From Amaranthus tricolor (Eukaryota; Streptophyta; Magnoliopsida; Caryophyllales; Amaranthaceae): a stretch of DNA of 64,000 nt. Under the pieces are notes generated by a model. It saw only the letters and a list, made by a program, of their open reading frames with translations. It was not told the origin of the DNA and did no database searches. A program made the translations under genes and the position numbers. Position 1 is the stretch's first letter; every line of letters begins with the position of its first letter. Positions 39,361 to 53,229 of the stretch are shown here, piece after piece. The stretch covers positions 9,962,552 through 10,026,551 of the forward strand of contig NC_080049.1 of NCBI RefSeq assembly GCF_026212465.1, written 5' to 3'.

Positions 39361-42300
39361 CTATTCACTGGTTGTCGGGCTCCCCGAACACGCATCCATG
39401 TTGTGTAGCTCCACCATTCTTGTTTCAGGATTGCAAAGTCCTGCAAAATTTATTTTTATGAAAAAACTAAACTGATCATAAAAAATTATTGGATAAGTCA
39501 TATCAACACTATAATGCAACTTGAGGAAGTATGTCGTCTGCAAGGTTTACAAGATGCGACTAAAGATTAAGTTCCGAGCTTAAACGGGATTAAAATTAGG
39601 AACATACTACACAAAAGTCCATAGTAGCATAGCATAAAATATGGTCATGGGACAATCGTGGTAACGGAATCCTGAGTTAGTGATGCGGTTATCATAACGC
39701 CACACATCAGCTGAAAGAATAAGGTATCCCTCAGAACAGCCCAAAAGTGCTTCTTTACACCTTTCCATCGTGAGAAAGACCAGTTCGATTTCTAAAAAAG
39801 CTTTTACAATGAGGCGGATGCAATGCAATGCGGCCTTATTTTTGCGCTATGGTCAGTAGGGACAGAAGTTTTGTTGCTACATTATTAAATCTCGTTGAGG
39901 TCAATATATTGCTCATCTTACTTCATGTTTTCAGTAAATCTCTTATTTCATGAAAACAGATAAGAGGAGATGGAACCCCATAGAGGCAGGATCACTCACA
40001 TGATTCACTAAGTTTCTTGCGAATTGCGAATAAAAAAAAGCGAATTATGGTCGCTTTTGGGCTATTTTCGAATTATTTTGAGCGAATCGTGAAAAACGAA
40101 TTAACTGGCGAATTATGTTGAACTGGGCAGAATATGATGCAAAGGCAGAGGTCAACAAAATCTTTTGTGAGGATCATTAAAGGGAAATTATCACTTTGTT
40201 TATTTTTACAGCAGCTAAATAAAGTCTTTGACTGAATATGAACCTAGGATATAATAAACTTTAGAAGTTAAAACTGATAAGAGAGCACAAACCTGAACAT
40301 TTAGGTATGTCCCAAACAGCGATGGATGTTTCAGTACATTCTTTCGAGCACAATTCAAGATTGTTCTCATGATGGACATTCATTGCAAGCATCCATGCGC
40401 CAATCGTGACATCTTCATTGCTAAACATTCGGAAACTGCAACATCAACAAAGGTATCAGTAAAAATATAAAAGTAATTAAAAAAATCAAACGGAAGTCGT
40501 ATAACTCAGTCACATAGCAGCTTACTGCATCCCCCCCCCCCCCCCCCCACACATAGGAGGGCAGAAAGTTTGTTTTAGCATCCAATTGCATACATGGTCT
40601 AATCAGGTTCGGAATTTTAAATTCAATTGCAATACCAATTGAAACAAGGTCCTGAATTTTAGGACCCATTTATGAACTGGATAGGACTACTTGCTACAAC
40701 ATTGCATTATCCTAATGCTACTAAGTGGATCCTGCCTAGGAGGGTCAGCCTTACTCTTGTAATAACATAATGGCTGTTTCCATTTCACTGGTTCACCTAT
40801 GATTGCAAACATCATTTGCAACTTCACTGTCATGGACTAGCTTAGCCATTAGATGAAATTGCTAAAGATTGACCAGAAAATGTAAAGAATGTTAAAATTG
40901 TGTGTAAAATGAAAATGTATATCAAAAGATTGAATGTAATCAAAAGACAATTACAAAAGATAGTATACAAGCATTCGAGAGGCTTGTTCTCTCCCAATGA
41001 GTATAAAACTCCACTTAAAACTATTACTTGAATGAATGAATAATTACCTTCCCTTCCCCCCTTTTTATACTAATTATCTTTACATTTTATTCCCCCAACT
41101 TAACTAATTGCCAAGTATTATTTATTATAAATTCCTATATTACCCCTTCCTAGCCCTTCATGACATTCACATAACTTAGAAGCACATATAATTTGATGAT
41201 CCATTTTACAATGGTCAGACATACGCATAAACCAATAATTATAAGTCTCTGTTTCCATCGGGAATAAACGTTATGCAAATCACTTGCATTATAGCAAATC
41301 AATAGTAGGGCAATTCTAGGGCAGTTATAGGTCTGTTTGAAGTAAAACTGAAAATGATGAAGATTGCTTTCAAGTTATTGGAACTAAATTAACTTCCAAA
41401 GTTTTTAGAGCTTAAACAAATCATTTTCCGGTTTTTGAAACTAAAAGTGGAAACATCAGGTACTATGCCAGCTACCTAAACATTTTGCTCATCCCCACTC
41501 CCAAACATGTCTTGACGACAAGTAATGTAGTGTCTGAACATAAGCTTAGGTAATCACTCTTAACCTTGTTTTTTAAAGAGAAGGAAAATTTTCTTTTGAA
41601 CATTAGCTAAAATGAAACCATGTCCATAGAAAGGGTTAGAAGTTAGAACTGCAGAAGCCATTAATCAGGTCTCGGAATACCATTTGGGAAGCCTTTGATC
41701 AATTTCTACATAATTAATTTAAATCCCAGAACCAAAAATTTGGAGCATTATCCAAATTCCACATTTAAAAAAATGAGATCGAGATTTAATGTTGAACTCA
41801 TATTTTTCCTTGCAGTTTTGTCCAATATAATCCAACTTCAAGATTATGAGTTCTATTATCAGACAAAGATGTAGGTACGTCGATTGCAAAGAATCAAGCT
41901 TCAGTAAATAATAAAAAACAACAATAACAAGTAGTAAAAGTGCCGACTTGCCTGTCATTTCTTAGAGCAACCAAGCTTCTGACAACTTTAGCTGACAGGG
42001 AATAAATTGGACCATATGCATGTAGAAAGTACTCTGAGCCGAGCAGAGAGGACATGGGTTCATACCTGCATATTTCAACATGTGAGCATCATCTTATCAC
42101 ATGCTTCACAATAAACACAATTAAGTATTAAACAGAAGTTAGTGACACACTAGAGCTTTTGACACAACATTTCTTAGTTATTGTTTTCGTTTAGTTATCA
42201 TGCCGAATTTAACAAGAAAAATACAATAAAAACAGTCATATATAATTAAATTGTTAAATCTAAACATGAAAACATAAGAAGATAGTGAAGTTTGCAAGTT

Positions 42301-45300
42301 GTCCTTTGGCTTGGCAAGTTGGTACTCAATTGTCATTAAAACCACGACATTTCTAGTTTTTTCCCAGCTTGGAAGTATAACTAGAACAATTGTCCTCAGG
42401 AGGCTCTCACAAACTTATGAAGATGAACATTTTGTTGTCTGTAGCCAACCAATTACTGTGGTTATGCCTGATATACCTATTAAAAGATGGATTATATTCC
42501 TGAGATCAATGTTCTGGTTACTAGGAGTTTGAAAGCCACTTAGGTGAGTACTATACCGAGTGGGATTACTCCTTTGCTAATGAACCTCTATGGAGATGCT
42601 AAGTTGATTGCTCTTTTTCTTTAGGTTTTTCGTTTTTACAAGCTTAGTAGCATTGAACACATTAATTGTTGATGAATAAATATTTTAAACTAACATTTTT
42701 GAATGTGGTGTTCCAAGTCATTTCGTGAGAGATTGTTCTCAAAAGAATAGAAAGTTCGAGAAAAAAAAACAATTTAAGAGTGATTCTGAATCCTACTGAA
42801 GAAGGAAATCATCTTTTCTTAATGGCTAACAATGAAGAAGAATCGGATGAGGAAAGTCTTGAATCCAAAGATAAAAAAAATGACAACGGATAGTGGATGT
42901 TACAGGCATATGAGTATAAAGATGATATTAATTTTTTGTTTACGTGTATTGATTGATTACTTGATAATACGCTTAATATTGATTGAATATTATGCATGAG
43001 TTTTTGGGAGCTTGATATTTTCTAAAAGTATTTCTCATTTTGATGAAAGTAAAAAAGAGGGAAAAATATATGAATTGATATGTTTTTTGTTTTTATGATA
43101 TATAATATTTATGTCCAATGATGTTTATTTATCTTACTGATATGTTTGATAAACGTTATAATAGAAAACTTTTGACAAGCTTAATAATGGTTTTGCCTTT
43201 CATCAAGGAGGAGATTGAAGACTTAAGGCCTTTTTAATGATGAAATTTGACCAAATATTAAATAAAACTTTTAAAGTTTTCTAATTAGCTGTGTTAATCT
43301 TATTACAATAATATATCGCATTTTAATGGTAAGATATAATAAAAATTATCTTAGATAACTTATTTAATATTGTATAAGCTAATTTATTACTAATTCTAGT
43401 GTCTAACGTGTGCTTATTTGGTTGATTAAGATTTCCTAAAAAGTAAGAAATTAATTAGAGGAATTTTGAATCAAAGATTTTCAAACTCTTGAATTAGTCA
43501 TCCATTTAACTTGAGCGTCTATCTTTGCGGAAAGTTTAAATAATTTGAATATCTTTTATTTAGGTTACACTGGAAACCAACTTTATGTTGGTAAATCTCA
43601 GCTAAGAGCGTTCAAAATTCAATGTAAAACCTTGATCCTACGTTATAGGATATTGTTGTTATATCAGAATTTTGAATCAAAGTCAAGAAGCAACCGTAAC
43701 TTTAAGACTAACCGAACAAAACAACTCTTTATGGCCTTTTTACATACATATAAAAGGTCTTCGGGTCATACAGAAGAACAATACAAATTGCTTGTGAAAA
43801 ATCAAAAGGCTAAAGCAATCCTACAAGCTTTCTTCTTTGCATCATACTACTTTAAGTTCAAAAATAATAATCATATTAAATAATATTTGTTAATAAGAAA
43901 AACCTCTCGTGTAACGCTTATCAAAGTGTTGTTATTGTGTTTTCAAGAGTTAATAAAAGAGGTTTGAATCTTATAGGTTAAGAAAACCCTACACGGGGAT
44001 CAAACTATTTGTAGCTAAATCTCAATAAAAATTCATTGTGTTTTATCTCAGTTTCATTTTGTTCTTTATTGATCATCAACTCATTAATCAATAATATGTG
44101 TTATCTCAAAACTGGTTCAAGACATTGAAACATATTTCAAAGAAATTACAAAACGAGCAAACTCATTATTCACCCGAACTTTAGAGAATATTTAGTCTCC
44201 TTTCAAACCTTCAAAAGTGTATTTAACAATCTTATCTTAACTAGTGCATTCTTCCTCCTTCCTCCTTTACAAAATAAGGTTTATTTATAAGAAAAATAAA
44301 CTTTCAATGGAAACATATTAACTTGCTCAAATCATAGAGCACAATGCATGATGCATATAGGCTCTCAAAAGTAGGTATACGTTCAAAAATTGGATGCCTT
44401 ATTTGTATTTTTCCCCAAAAAAGATCAAAACTTCATTTTAGTTTTGAAATTGAACTATTAATATGGAAAAAATACCATGAATCACTACTAAGTTGAGAGT
44501 AACTAATGGAGAATTATCATTTGGATCAATTTTGAAATACTATTCAGGTGCTTACACTCAAGATGTTGGTAAAAAGGTTTACGTGCTACTCTTAACTTGT
44601 AAAACTCTAATGACAATGAGCCATATTGCCAAAAAAAAGACAAGATTGTCTCGTACAAGGCTACTGGCTAAGTTGTAAAGGTTTTCAAATCTACTGAACC
44701 AAGACTACTAGCATGGTACAGGTGACAAAAATGTGTTTTTTAAGATTTTTCTCTTGGTCTACTTGATATTGGGCGTCATGAAAACTACATCATCCCCATT
44801 ACTGCATCATCGTGACCATTAATAAAATCACGAATGAAATCACAATTTTGCACTATGTGATGAAAAGAAAGCAGAACAATGTCGTCAAACGTAAAAGAAA
44901 ATGGGTAACAGTGAGTACTCACCATTTAAGCTTTGGATTGGTAAAAACGGGCCCTTTTTTCATGCACCCAATATAGGTCTGAGGGTGATCAGGCCGCTCT
45001 TTTGCAAGAAGAAGTGAAAGTCGATCTATCAACAAAAGAAAATGATTTTAATGACAATGGAAAGTAAGAAACTAGATATACATACACAATATGGTTTGGA
45101 CTTTGGTCGATAGAAACAGTGAACCAAAAAAATTACCAGGCCTTAGATATATGTCATCATCTGCTTTTACATAGAACTCGGAATCGAATAGTGCATAAGC
45201 AGCTTTGAAGAATGCTAGCCTATACGACATTAATTACGTAAGTAGTATGCCAATAGAACACATGAATATACACACTTGGCAAATATAAGCACTAACGTTT

Positions 45301-47900
45301 TGTAGGGGAGCTTACTGTACTCTTCCACTATATCTAACAGAATGAAATCATCATGCTGAGCAACCTCCTTTCTAAGCACTGACATTTTCCACTCAGCACT
45401 AGTCTTGCCAATAATAAACCTGAAAGTCAGGCCAGTGGCTTCTTCCAGTCTGCAATCAAGATTTAAATTTAGAAGGCAGATAATATGGGCAACAACTGCA
45501 CAATACAAAGTGCAAACAACTTATCCAATAACTACAATGCACAACCTTCAAGACTTCAACATTTATCTTTCAACCAAAAAGGTAAACGTAAAAAACAAAA
45601 CAGCACTTAGGCTATTTTACTCAAACTCGTATGGATTGGGTAGCACACAAGAAGGTTTTGACATGCAATATAGTCCTACAAATTTGCTATACTTCAATAC
45701 ATGCACTTTTTTAAGAATATGTGTGGGAGTGTTGATAGTAGACAAAAGCTTAGAATTATGTGCATAATATTAAAAGAGAAAAGTAATGTGTGGATGAAAA
45801 TTTTAAAAAGTGGCGGGGACCATTCCCAAATATGAAAATACAACAAATTAATTAGGACAAATTGACAGAAAATGTAGCAAATTGATTCAAACGGAGGGAG
45901 TAGCATCTAAGAGATATGTTTTAGGCAATTTTAGAGTCTCCTAAGACTCCCAGTGTCATATAAAAGAAGCCAGCACACCGACAAGTTAGACAAGGGCCAA
46001 GCAAGAGTGTCAAAGTAACACAGCACCAACAGAAACATAAGAACTTGATGAAATTAATGACAATTGATTCTATACAATAACTTTTTAGATCCGATTTCGG
46101 ATCTGAGATGTTAGCATGCCTTGAAGATAACCAGCAGCACCATGAAGATAACCATAAAAAACAGCATAATAGATAATATGTAACTACTGAGATACGTACA
46201 TAGCGACTCATGTTTTGCAACTAAAAAATTACAACATGACAGTATAATACCCTTTGATTTGCACGAATGCATACTTCTAATTTGGTGTTTGTGAAAAATA
46301 TATAGATAAAGTATCAAATCAAAGATCATTAAGTGCAATTGATGTCTTACTTAGTCTTCAACATATCGTCTTGATATCTTAATGAACAACTTCATGTGTT
46401 GATCCAAAGAATTTCCAAAGTTCATAAACATATGAAGGTTGTCCTCACATGAGATTCAAAAAGGAACTCCCAAGCGACTAACCTTTCAAATAAATAAATT
46501 TATAAAAAACATGCAAGAATCCAATCCTCCAGAAAGGAATTTAAGCATGATTCCCTAACTTTTCATACCATTTTGATTTTTAAAGTTATGTTGAGATAGG
46601 AAACAATTACAAGTAACATCCACACTACCTAATAGCCACCAACACACACTTTCTTTCACTAAATCACCTTAAAAAATCACTATCGTTGTGTACAAGTCAT
46701 CAATTCCTCAAGAGTTGTTAAATAAAATTATCGCTCTCTTTAAAGTCGATTAAGGACTTCACGCATTATAAAATGTAAAGCACAATTTATCATGTTGAAA
46801 TCAATGAACCAACATTATATTGAGCACCACTACGTTGAAGATATTAAATACATTACCCCTTTCTTAGAAAAAGAACAATCCCACAAGGACCTCCTAATTC
46901 CCCAAGTTGTAAACTAAAGGTACATTACTCTCATCTTTCCAAGCTACAAAATGAAGTTCAAACACACAAGCTTCATCTACAACCACCAGCCAAACTGGGG
47001 GTCAAGCAAAACAATTTATATGTTCTTGCAAGAAAATTTACCCTTCCAAACTTCTTAAATGGCCTAAGATTGCTACAGATCTACTCAAAACTCAACTAAT
47101 AATCTATTCGCAAAGTAATTAACAACTCACTTAAATACCTTTTTTCATATCAAACTAAAATCCAATCAAATACAAACCCAAACTAGTGTCAATCCAGTAC
47201 ACTAATGTAGAATAGACCAACACCAACTTTTGTATGTGTGCCGAACTAACTAGCTACCGCACATTTCAAAATAAACAGGTTTTGATTTCAAATGATCCAG
47301 CCATGGTTAAGCAGGGTCTAGATTCACCCTGTCAATAACCCAACAATGTTGAGTATATTTCACTTGCTTTAGCAAACCTAAAATGCAAATTACCCAATAT
47401 TCAAGAATAAATCAATAGAAAAAATCAATTAAGTAATAATAATTTAGTATCCATAACTGTAAATGGGATCAAATCATATTACAACTGCAAATATAAAAAG
47501 TCTAGAAAATGAAAATGTGTTGTTACCTTTGAAGGCCATCACGATCAGAAGGCAACCAAGTTTGGCGTAAAGCACGGCGTCGGCCAACAGATCCAAACCC
47601 AGTAAAAATCCCAACAAAACCCATAACTTTATGCCTCTTTTTCACATCTCCAATCAATAAAGAATCATCTGAAATGGCAGTATTACTGTCATCTGGTCGC
47701 TCCCATACAACAGAAACTGTTCTGGGTTCGAATGATTTACAGTTGGGATCATATAGGGGTCTTGAAATTGCAAATAAACCAAAGATTAAGCCAGTGATTC
47801 CAACTAATAAGCAGAAGATCTGAACAAATGGTTTTCGAGTTAAAGATAATGGGGAAGACGAACGACTATGGAAGATTCTAGGGGCTTTTGATGAGGGCAT
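39361..47900 (-). CDS. B3GALT: Probable beta-1,3-galactosyltransferase (GT31), 7 exons, 349 aa
   Basis: Exons on the minus strand: 47900-47527, 45449-45297, 45219-45137, 45025-44923, 42065-41952, 40435-40293, 39440-39361; frame open for 1050 nt. It is a type II Golgi membrane protein: a short basic tail, one membrane segment ([20 protein letters not shown], about 24-45), a stem, then the GT31 domain. Motifs: [55 protein letters not shown], the metal/UDP-binding DDD at about 196-198 within [27 protein letters not shown], and [20 protein letters not shown]. The MPSSK start agrees with Arabidopsis relatives better than the ATG 51 nt upstream. The family transfers galactose from UDP-Gal in Golgi glycan synthesis. 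Closest clade: Arabidopsis B3GALT12/13/14; the exact acceptor is unknown. Confidence 0.93.
40436..47526 (-). other. Large introns of the galactosyltransferase gene
   Basis: Intron 1 (45450-47526), intron 4 (42066-44922) and intron 5 (40436-41951) account for most of the gene. Intron 5 begins GCAAGT and ends CAG, so it looks like a GC-AG intron. Intron 5 holds a poly-C run (40531-40548). Intron 1 holds a Stowaway-like right end (CGGAGGGAGTA at about 45893-45903). Intron 4 holds AT-rich DNA with a few coding-like scraps (42780-42895, acidic [13 protein letters not shown]) that I could not assign. Confidence 0.6.
40531..40548. repeat. Poly-C run (18 C)
   Basis: A homopolymer inside intron 5 of the galactosyltransferase gene. 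Runs of C this long are unusual in an AT-rich plant intron and are prone to length error. Confidence 0.9.
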
Positions 47901-47951
47901 TTTTGAATTTGGTGTTGAGAAATAGCGGCAATTGGGAAGAAAGGGAAGCAA

Positions 47952-49000
47952 CAGCGTGAACTAGCATACAGCTTGAAATGTAGCTAAACTCATGACGAAT
48001 ATGACATTTTTTTTTTTTGCCTCCTTATGAGAAAATATGTAAAAAAAATATGGCAACGGTTCGAACTTGGCTCGAATTATACATATTTTGACTTTGCTCT
48101 GAATAGTAGTTGGATTTTTTTTTTCAGTCCACATTCACTCAGAGTCGGATTATGCATACTCCAAGTTTGACCTGACTTGGAGTCTCGGACCTCCAACGAA
48201 ATCGGATGAGAAGTCGAATTATTATCAAACTTTATCATTGTGATATTGTAGTAATAATTTTAAAATACACAAAATTAACAAAATATTTTTTCCAAATACA
48301 ATTTAACAAAGGAATATGTACTTTGAATTCAAGTTTAACAAGAGATCTAATCCTACAATCACAATTTAACAAATTTTTCTCGCATTTTGATTTGTCGTTT
48401 TTTATTTCTATTGATCTGATTTGTTGTGTTTTGATTGATTAATCTAAATAAAGATACCAAATTTATTCTAATTACAAGTAGTATTAGAGAAAGCTTGAAT
48501 TAGTCACGTCTAAAGTTTAAAGGAAACAAAATATTGGGATAAAAGTCAAGTTCAAAGTCGGATTTCCTTTAGAGTCGGTATCGGTTCGGAGTGTCGGATT
48601 TTTAATAAGGTCCAACTTCGATCCGTCTCTAACTTGGACTCTGATCATAAAGTCGGATTCGGATAACTTTTTCCTCAAATTCGAATTGAATTATTTCACT
48701 GTGAGACGAGCTCATACAAGCAGCTCAAATTATTTACATAAAAAAAATTATTAATTAATGTAAAATTAAACTGTAAATTTGATAACTGCCATGGGTTTTT
48801 TGAATAAAAACTTATTGAAACTGTCCATGTAACTGCCATTGAAAGCTTTTGTAAACAATATCAGATACTCACGCCATTCACTTCAAATAAATTACTCACG
48901 CCATGAAACAGCCCAAACCAACAGAAACGGCATGATAATATTGTCCACTAAACACAGCGAAAAACTTACAGATGTTTGGACTGAATCTGACCTATGATCC
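47952..49000. other. Upstream flank of the galactosyltransferase gene; no gene seen
   Basis: AT-rich with scattered CGGAT/TCGGATT motifs (48120-48680) of unknown meaning. CTGTGAGACGAGCTCATACA near 48701 resembles a MITE-like motif also seen at 62499. Confidence 0.45.
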
Positions 49001-51917
49001 AATGCTCATAGCAAACTAATATCAGACTTAACGAAAACTTTTTACATAGTTAAATAAATACTATTTACAAAACATTATGAAATTATTACAAAACACTTGG
49101 TTATATAAATATATTACATGATTATGATTTACATAGTTTCAAAATACAACTGAAATCCTCGCTGCACACAATACACATAGTAAATAGTGTACATCCATCC
49201 ATATAATGCAGCTAACCTGAAAGTGAATCTATTCCCCGAAAAGAATAGGCCCCATCAAAAGCAGTCAACAAATAAAATTTGTTGAGTAACTCGACAAACA
49301 ATGTCACATTTAAATAAGAAAATCATTTGAAAGTTTATATTTTAATCCTTTGCTCATAGGTAAATCCCCCTTTTTTAATCAAATTCTTTCAATCAACTTT
49401 TGTTTGGCAACACTTAAAAACTATATTACATCACAGTGTAATATTTAACGTTAAAGAACACATTCTTTAATAAACCGAATACGGCTAAGAACTACGTAAG
49501 TTAAAAGCTAACATTTTGAGGTAAATTCCTCACAAAAGACACAATATTTGTCAACCATCAAAACAATACTTAAGACAATATTTTAACACATAATACGAAA
49601 ATAATACGAAAACAGGGAATATTCAATGACAGCCAGAAGTAGGCTTGATCTAACATTCTGGTAAACGGGTGATCGTCATCACCTAAAACGACTCTTGCAA
49701 GAACTAAACGGGATCGGAGGCTCGAGGTCGATCCTAAAAGGGTACCTGGAATCAAGCTCTAGGGTTTCACACAAAATCGGATACATAGTATCCGTTGTCT
49801 AATTCCCAAAACGACGAACATTTATAATGTTTAATACTTTATACAAAACTTTAGGTAAAACATGCTTTTGTAATCTCTAAATACAATGTTAACATACTTT
49901 ATTTCATTAAATATAATTTCCGTAACAAGGTAAATTTTATTAAAATCATTTCACAAAACTAATAATATTATTACATAAACAAAATAATCAATAATTAGTT
50001 AGAATACCAATCGACTCATCATCAACAACACATGTAAGAGCTTGAGTTACCATCAATGCAGTTTAACCAAGTTTTAACCCAATCTTAAGTTTCAATACCC
50101 ATTTTGATTCAAATCAAAATAATAGCAACTAACCAAATAAGAATTCATAACTCAACAATACCCATCCATAAAATCCAGTTAAAGAACAAATAGACACATT
50201 ATAAAAGGAATACTCCATTACTTTTCAAATTTGATCAATTCCAAAATCAATCTTTCATCACTGAACAACATAAGTACTTCTGCACCTATAACCTTTCTTA
50301 ATTTCATGAACTTATAACTTACCTCTAAATCATAACTTATGTACTTCATATTCGATTCCTGAGTCAATTTCAAATGCAATACTTATAACACTTTCTCATA
50401 GTAAACCCAAATTCAAGAATCCATCACTAAGCTAAAGTAATCACAACTATTATAGGTTTAAAGATCAATCCCAAGTTAATACTAATATTTACACATCCAC
50501 CCGAGCAATATCCAAGCTTAGTAACAATATTGAACTCTTTTAACCACTTTTATGAAGACACATGCTCACTCAGAGGCTTATAATAAAATTCCAATTGATA
50601 TTTTTGAGTCATTCTAATTGGGTGATAAACTAGACTTTCGTACGATCGACAGTAAATTTGCCTAAATTCGAGTTCGAATGAAGAAGATATTGCATTTTCA
50701 AAATGGGGTAGAAAACTGCCAGCTACTCGCGAGCCGTGAGCTGCATTATTCTAGTTCCAAAAAAACAGAAGCTAAGCCAAAGGGCCTCGCGAGCCGCGAC
50801 AAAACTCGCTGGTCGCGAATTTATTAATTTTCGATTTTTTTTTGTTATTCAACCGCACAACCCAGAAACTCAACGCAACAAATCTAAACACAATTTCAAC
50901 ACCAAAAACACTTTTAATCCAACATATAACCAGAATCAAAGCCAACAGATACCACCATAATCTACTTAAATCAAAACTTGAAAATCACATAACTTCAAAA
51001 TAACATGAAATGCTCAAATGTCTAGTTACAACAAAATCAATTTAAAATTAAAAGCTTAGATGAATAAACTTAAATTACTTAAAATCAAACTGTAGAACAA
51101 CTTGTAAACACTTTAAGAGAATCATTGAATTGTGTCTTACCACTAAATGGATCATCCACCATGAAAAGCTTGAGAAATCATGAAAACTCCATTATTAACA
51201 TAAGAAAGCTTCATGCATAGATCAAACACCATGGATGACCAACTTTCAACCTTGGATTACTTCAACACCCCCACATATGAACTCTTGATCTTCAAATCAT
51301 CAACCCAAACATTTGATCACAGCTCCATACTCAAACAAGCTCCTACATCAAAAACAATTCAAGATGAACTTCGATTAAGCTCTATACTCCATATAAATTT
51401 TGTAGAGATTGAAACTGAACTTTAAGAAGCTTTCTATGAGATAAGGGTTATCTATAGTAAGGTGATACTACTAATCTCTTCATGATTTTTAAAATTATGA
51501 GAGAAAAAAGGTGGATTTCAGGTTTTTAGTTTCTTGCTCACTTGGGTAAAGATGAAATTTAGGATTTTGCTTTACTTGTTCACTTGATGAAGACAAAATT
51601 CTGAACTTGGGTTTGCTTGTATACTTGGATATGGTTTCTTGCATTAAACATGTAAAAGACGAAAGAAAAGGTGGAGTGTTGGGGTGAGTATTAGGTTGAG
51701 GTGGCAACCTAAGAGGGCTTCTTGCTTTCTTACCCATTCAACAAGCTTAAAGTGTATAAAAATGTTTGTATATTCGTCGTGCAATTTATTTTGTTTCCAA
51801 ATTAATACAATTGATACTTAGTCCCAATTAAATGACACAATTAAAATTTAATAATTCCAAATTTATTCAATTAATTACAATTAAATAAGCCGCTAAAATT
51901 AGGGCTATTCCACGCCA
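49000..51917 (-). mobile_element. Probable LTR-derived noncoding sequence, minus orientation, ends unresolved
   Basis: About 2.9 kb without coding potential. Read on the minus strand it starts near TGGCGTGGAATAGCCCTAAT (51917), followed by AT-rich sequence. Paired CTCGCGAGCC motifs occur at 50724-50820, and a GATGGGGCCTATTCTTTTCG stretch near 49250 resembles an LTR 3' part. I found no matching target duplication or second LTR, so this is a weak call. Confidence 0.35.
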
Positions 51918-52078
51918 TTACTTAAAAGAAAAATCCAACACAATATTTAGGGAAAACATTAGATTTAAGAATTTAAATGATGTTGTCCTTTTAAATCTGT
52001 AAATTGATTTATTTAGATTTCTTGATTCTTGAGCTTTTGTTGTCTTAGCTGGAGGATCACTTTTTCTGAAAATTTTTT

Positions 52079-53107
52079 AGGATATTCTACATAGTAAATA
52101 TGAACTCTTGCAAAAAGCTAGCTATAGCAAATCTTAAAAAACTTTCCACAAAATAGCACTGTACTTTGAAACATTAAGCTATAGTAATATTATAAACCAA
52201 AAAACATTTGTTTTCCATTACCTTTTACTCCAATTATTATTTCATTAAAACATACTAACCCCTTTTCCTTTATCCATCTTCTTTCTTTTTCATTTATCTT
52301 CTTTATCTTTTTTGGAGGACCTTTGATAATAGATAATCAAGCTTTTCAAGAATGAGCAACCCTTTCTGCTTCTCACTACTATAGCCTCTTCTGAACATGT
52401 CATATTAATATTAAAAGATTAAATCAGTACTGTAGACACTTAAAAGAACATGTGTCCAGAAAGTAAGAAGACACACAATAATGACAGTAGTTTGAGGACA
52501 GCTTGGATATAGTATCACTAAATGCATTGTGGTCATCATCTCGCGATGTACATGGTGATTGGCAATTGTTGCTAAGTACCAACCAACACACCAAATTAAG
52601 CATCAGTTAATTTATAGTCCTTTTATGACTGTTATTTAGGCCATTTAGCATGACTTAAAAGACAATAAACTAACATATTTAGGCTATTTAAGGTGACTTA
52701 AGAGAAATTAAAGATAACTTCAAAAAAACGAGACATTAAAGCTTCATAAAAGTAGATAAGTGTCAGTCCAAACCTTCAGTTTAAAATTTACGAATTATTG
52801 GCGTGAACCTCTTAATGTCTTATACTTTGTCCATAATTACCTTCAATTTGTATTTTAAGAAAATGAAAAAAGATGAATGGGATCAGGAGAGGATGGATAA
52901 AGGAGGAGGAGGGGTTAGTGTGTTTTAATGAAATAACACAAGGGTAAAAAGGTAATTTTTCAATATAACAGAAAATAAATGTTTTTTGGTTCATAATGTT
53001 ATTGTAGCTTAATGTTCCAAAGTACAATGTTAATTTGTAGAAATTTTTTTAAAATTTGCTACCACTGGCCTTTTATAAGAGTTTATACCTACTATGTAGT
53101 ATATCTC
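52079..53107. mobile_element. Non-autonomous MULE-type element with ~270-bp TIRs
   Basis: The left arm from 52079 (GATATTCTACATAG, ACTCTTGCAAAA, AAGCTATAGTAATATTATAA, ACCAAAAAACATTTGTTTTC) is repeated in reverse complement up to 53107. The arms are about 270 bp and clearly alignable through GCAAAT, TGTACTTTG.AACATTAAGC and TTTCATTAAAACA. The flanks are AAATTTTTT (52070-52078) and AAATTTTTA (53108-53116), a 9-bp duplication with one mismatch. Long TIRs, a 9-bp TSD and no coding sequence suggest a Mutator-derived MITE. Confidence 0.75.
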
Positions 53108-53229
53108 AAATTTTTAAACTTCAAACTTTGCTTAATAAACTTGCTAATTTTGTCCTGTGATGAATGTTAAGTGTTGAAGTGTTCTATTGCAAGATGTAAT
53201 TTTCCTGTTTTTGCTTTTCAATTGTACCC

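Noticed and set aside
42780..42895. Possible Copia gag scrap ([17 protein letters not shown])
   Set aside because: It is only a short acidic stretch, with no zinc knuckle or neighbouring pol to support it.
43545..43883. 112-aa plus-strand frame in intron 4 of the galactosyltransferase gene
   Set aside because: It has no recognisable family or motif and an AT-rich composition typical of chance frames.
47523..47951. Start of the galactosyltransferase at 47951
   Set aside because: The MPSSK start at 47900 agrees with Arabidopsis relatives, and the extra 17 residues have no counterpart.
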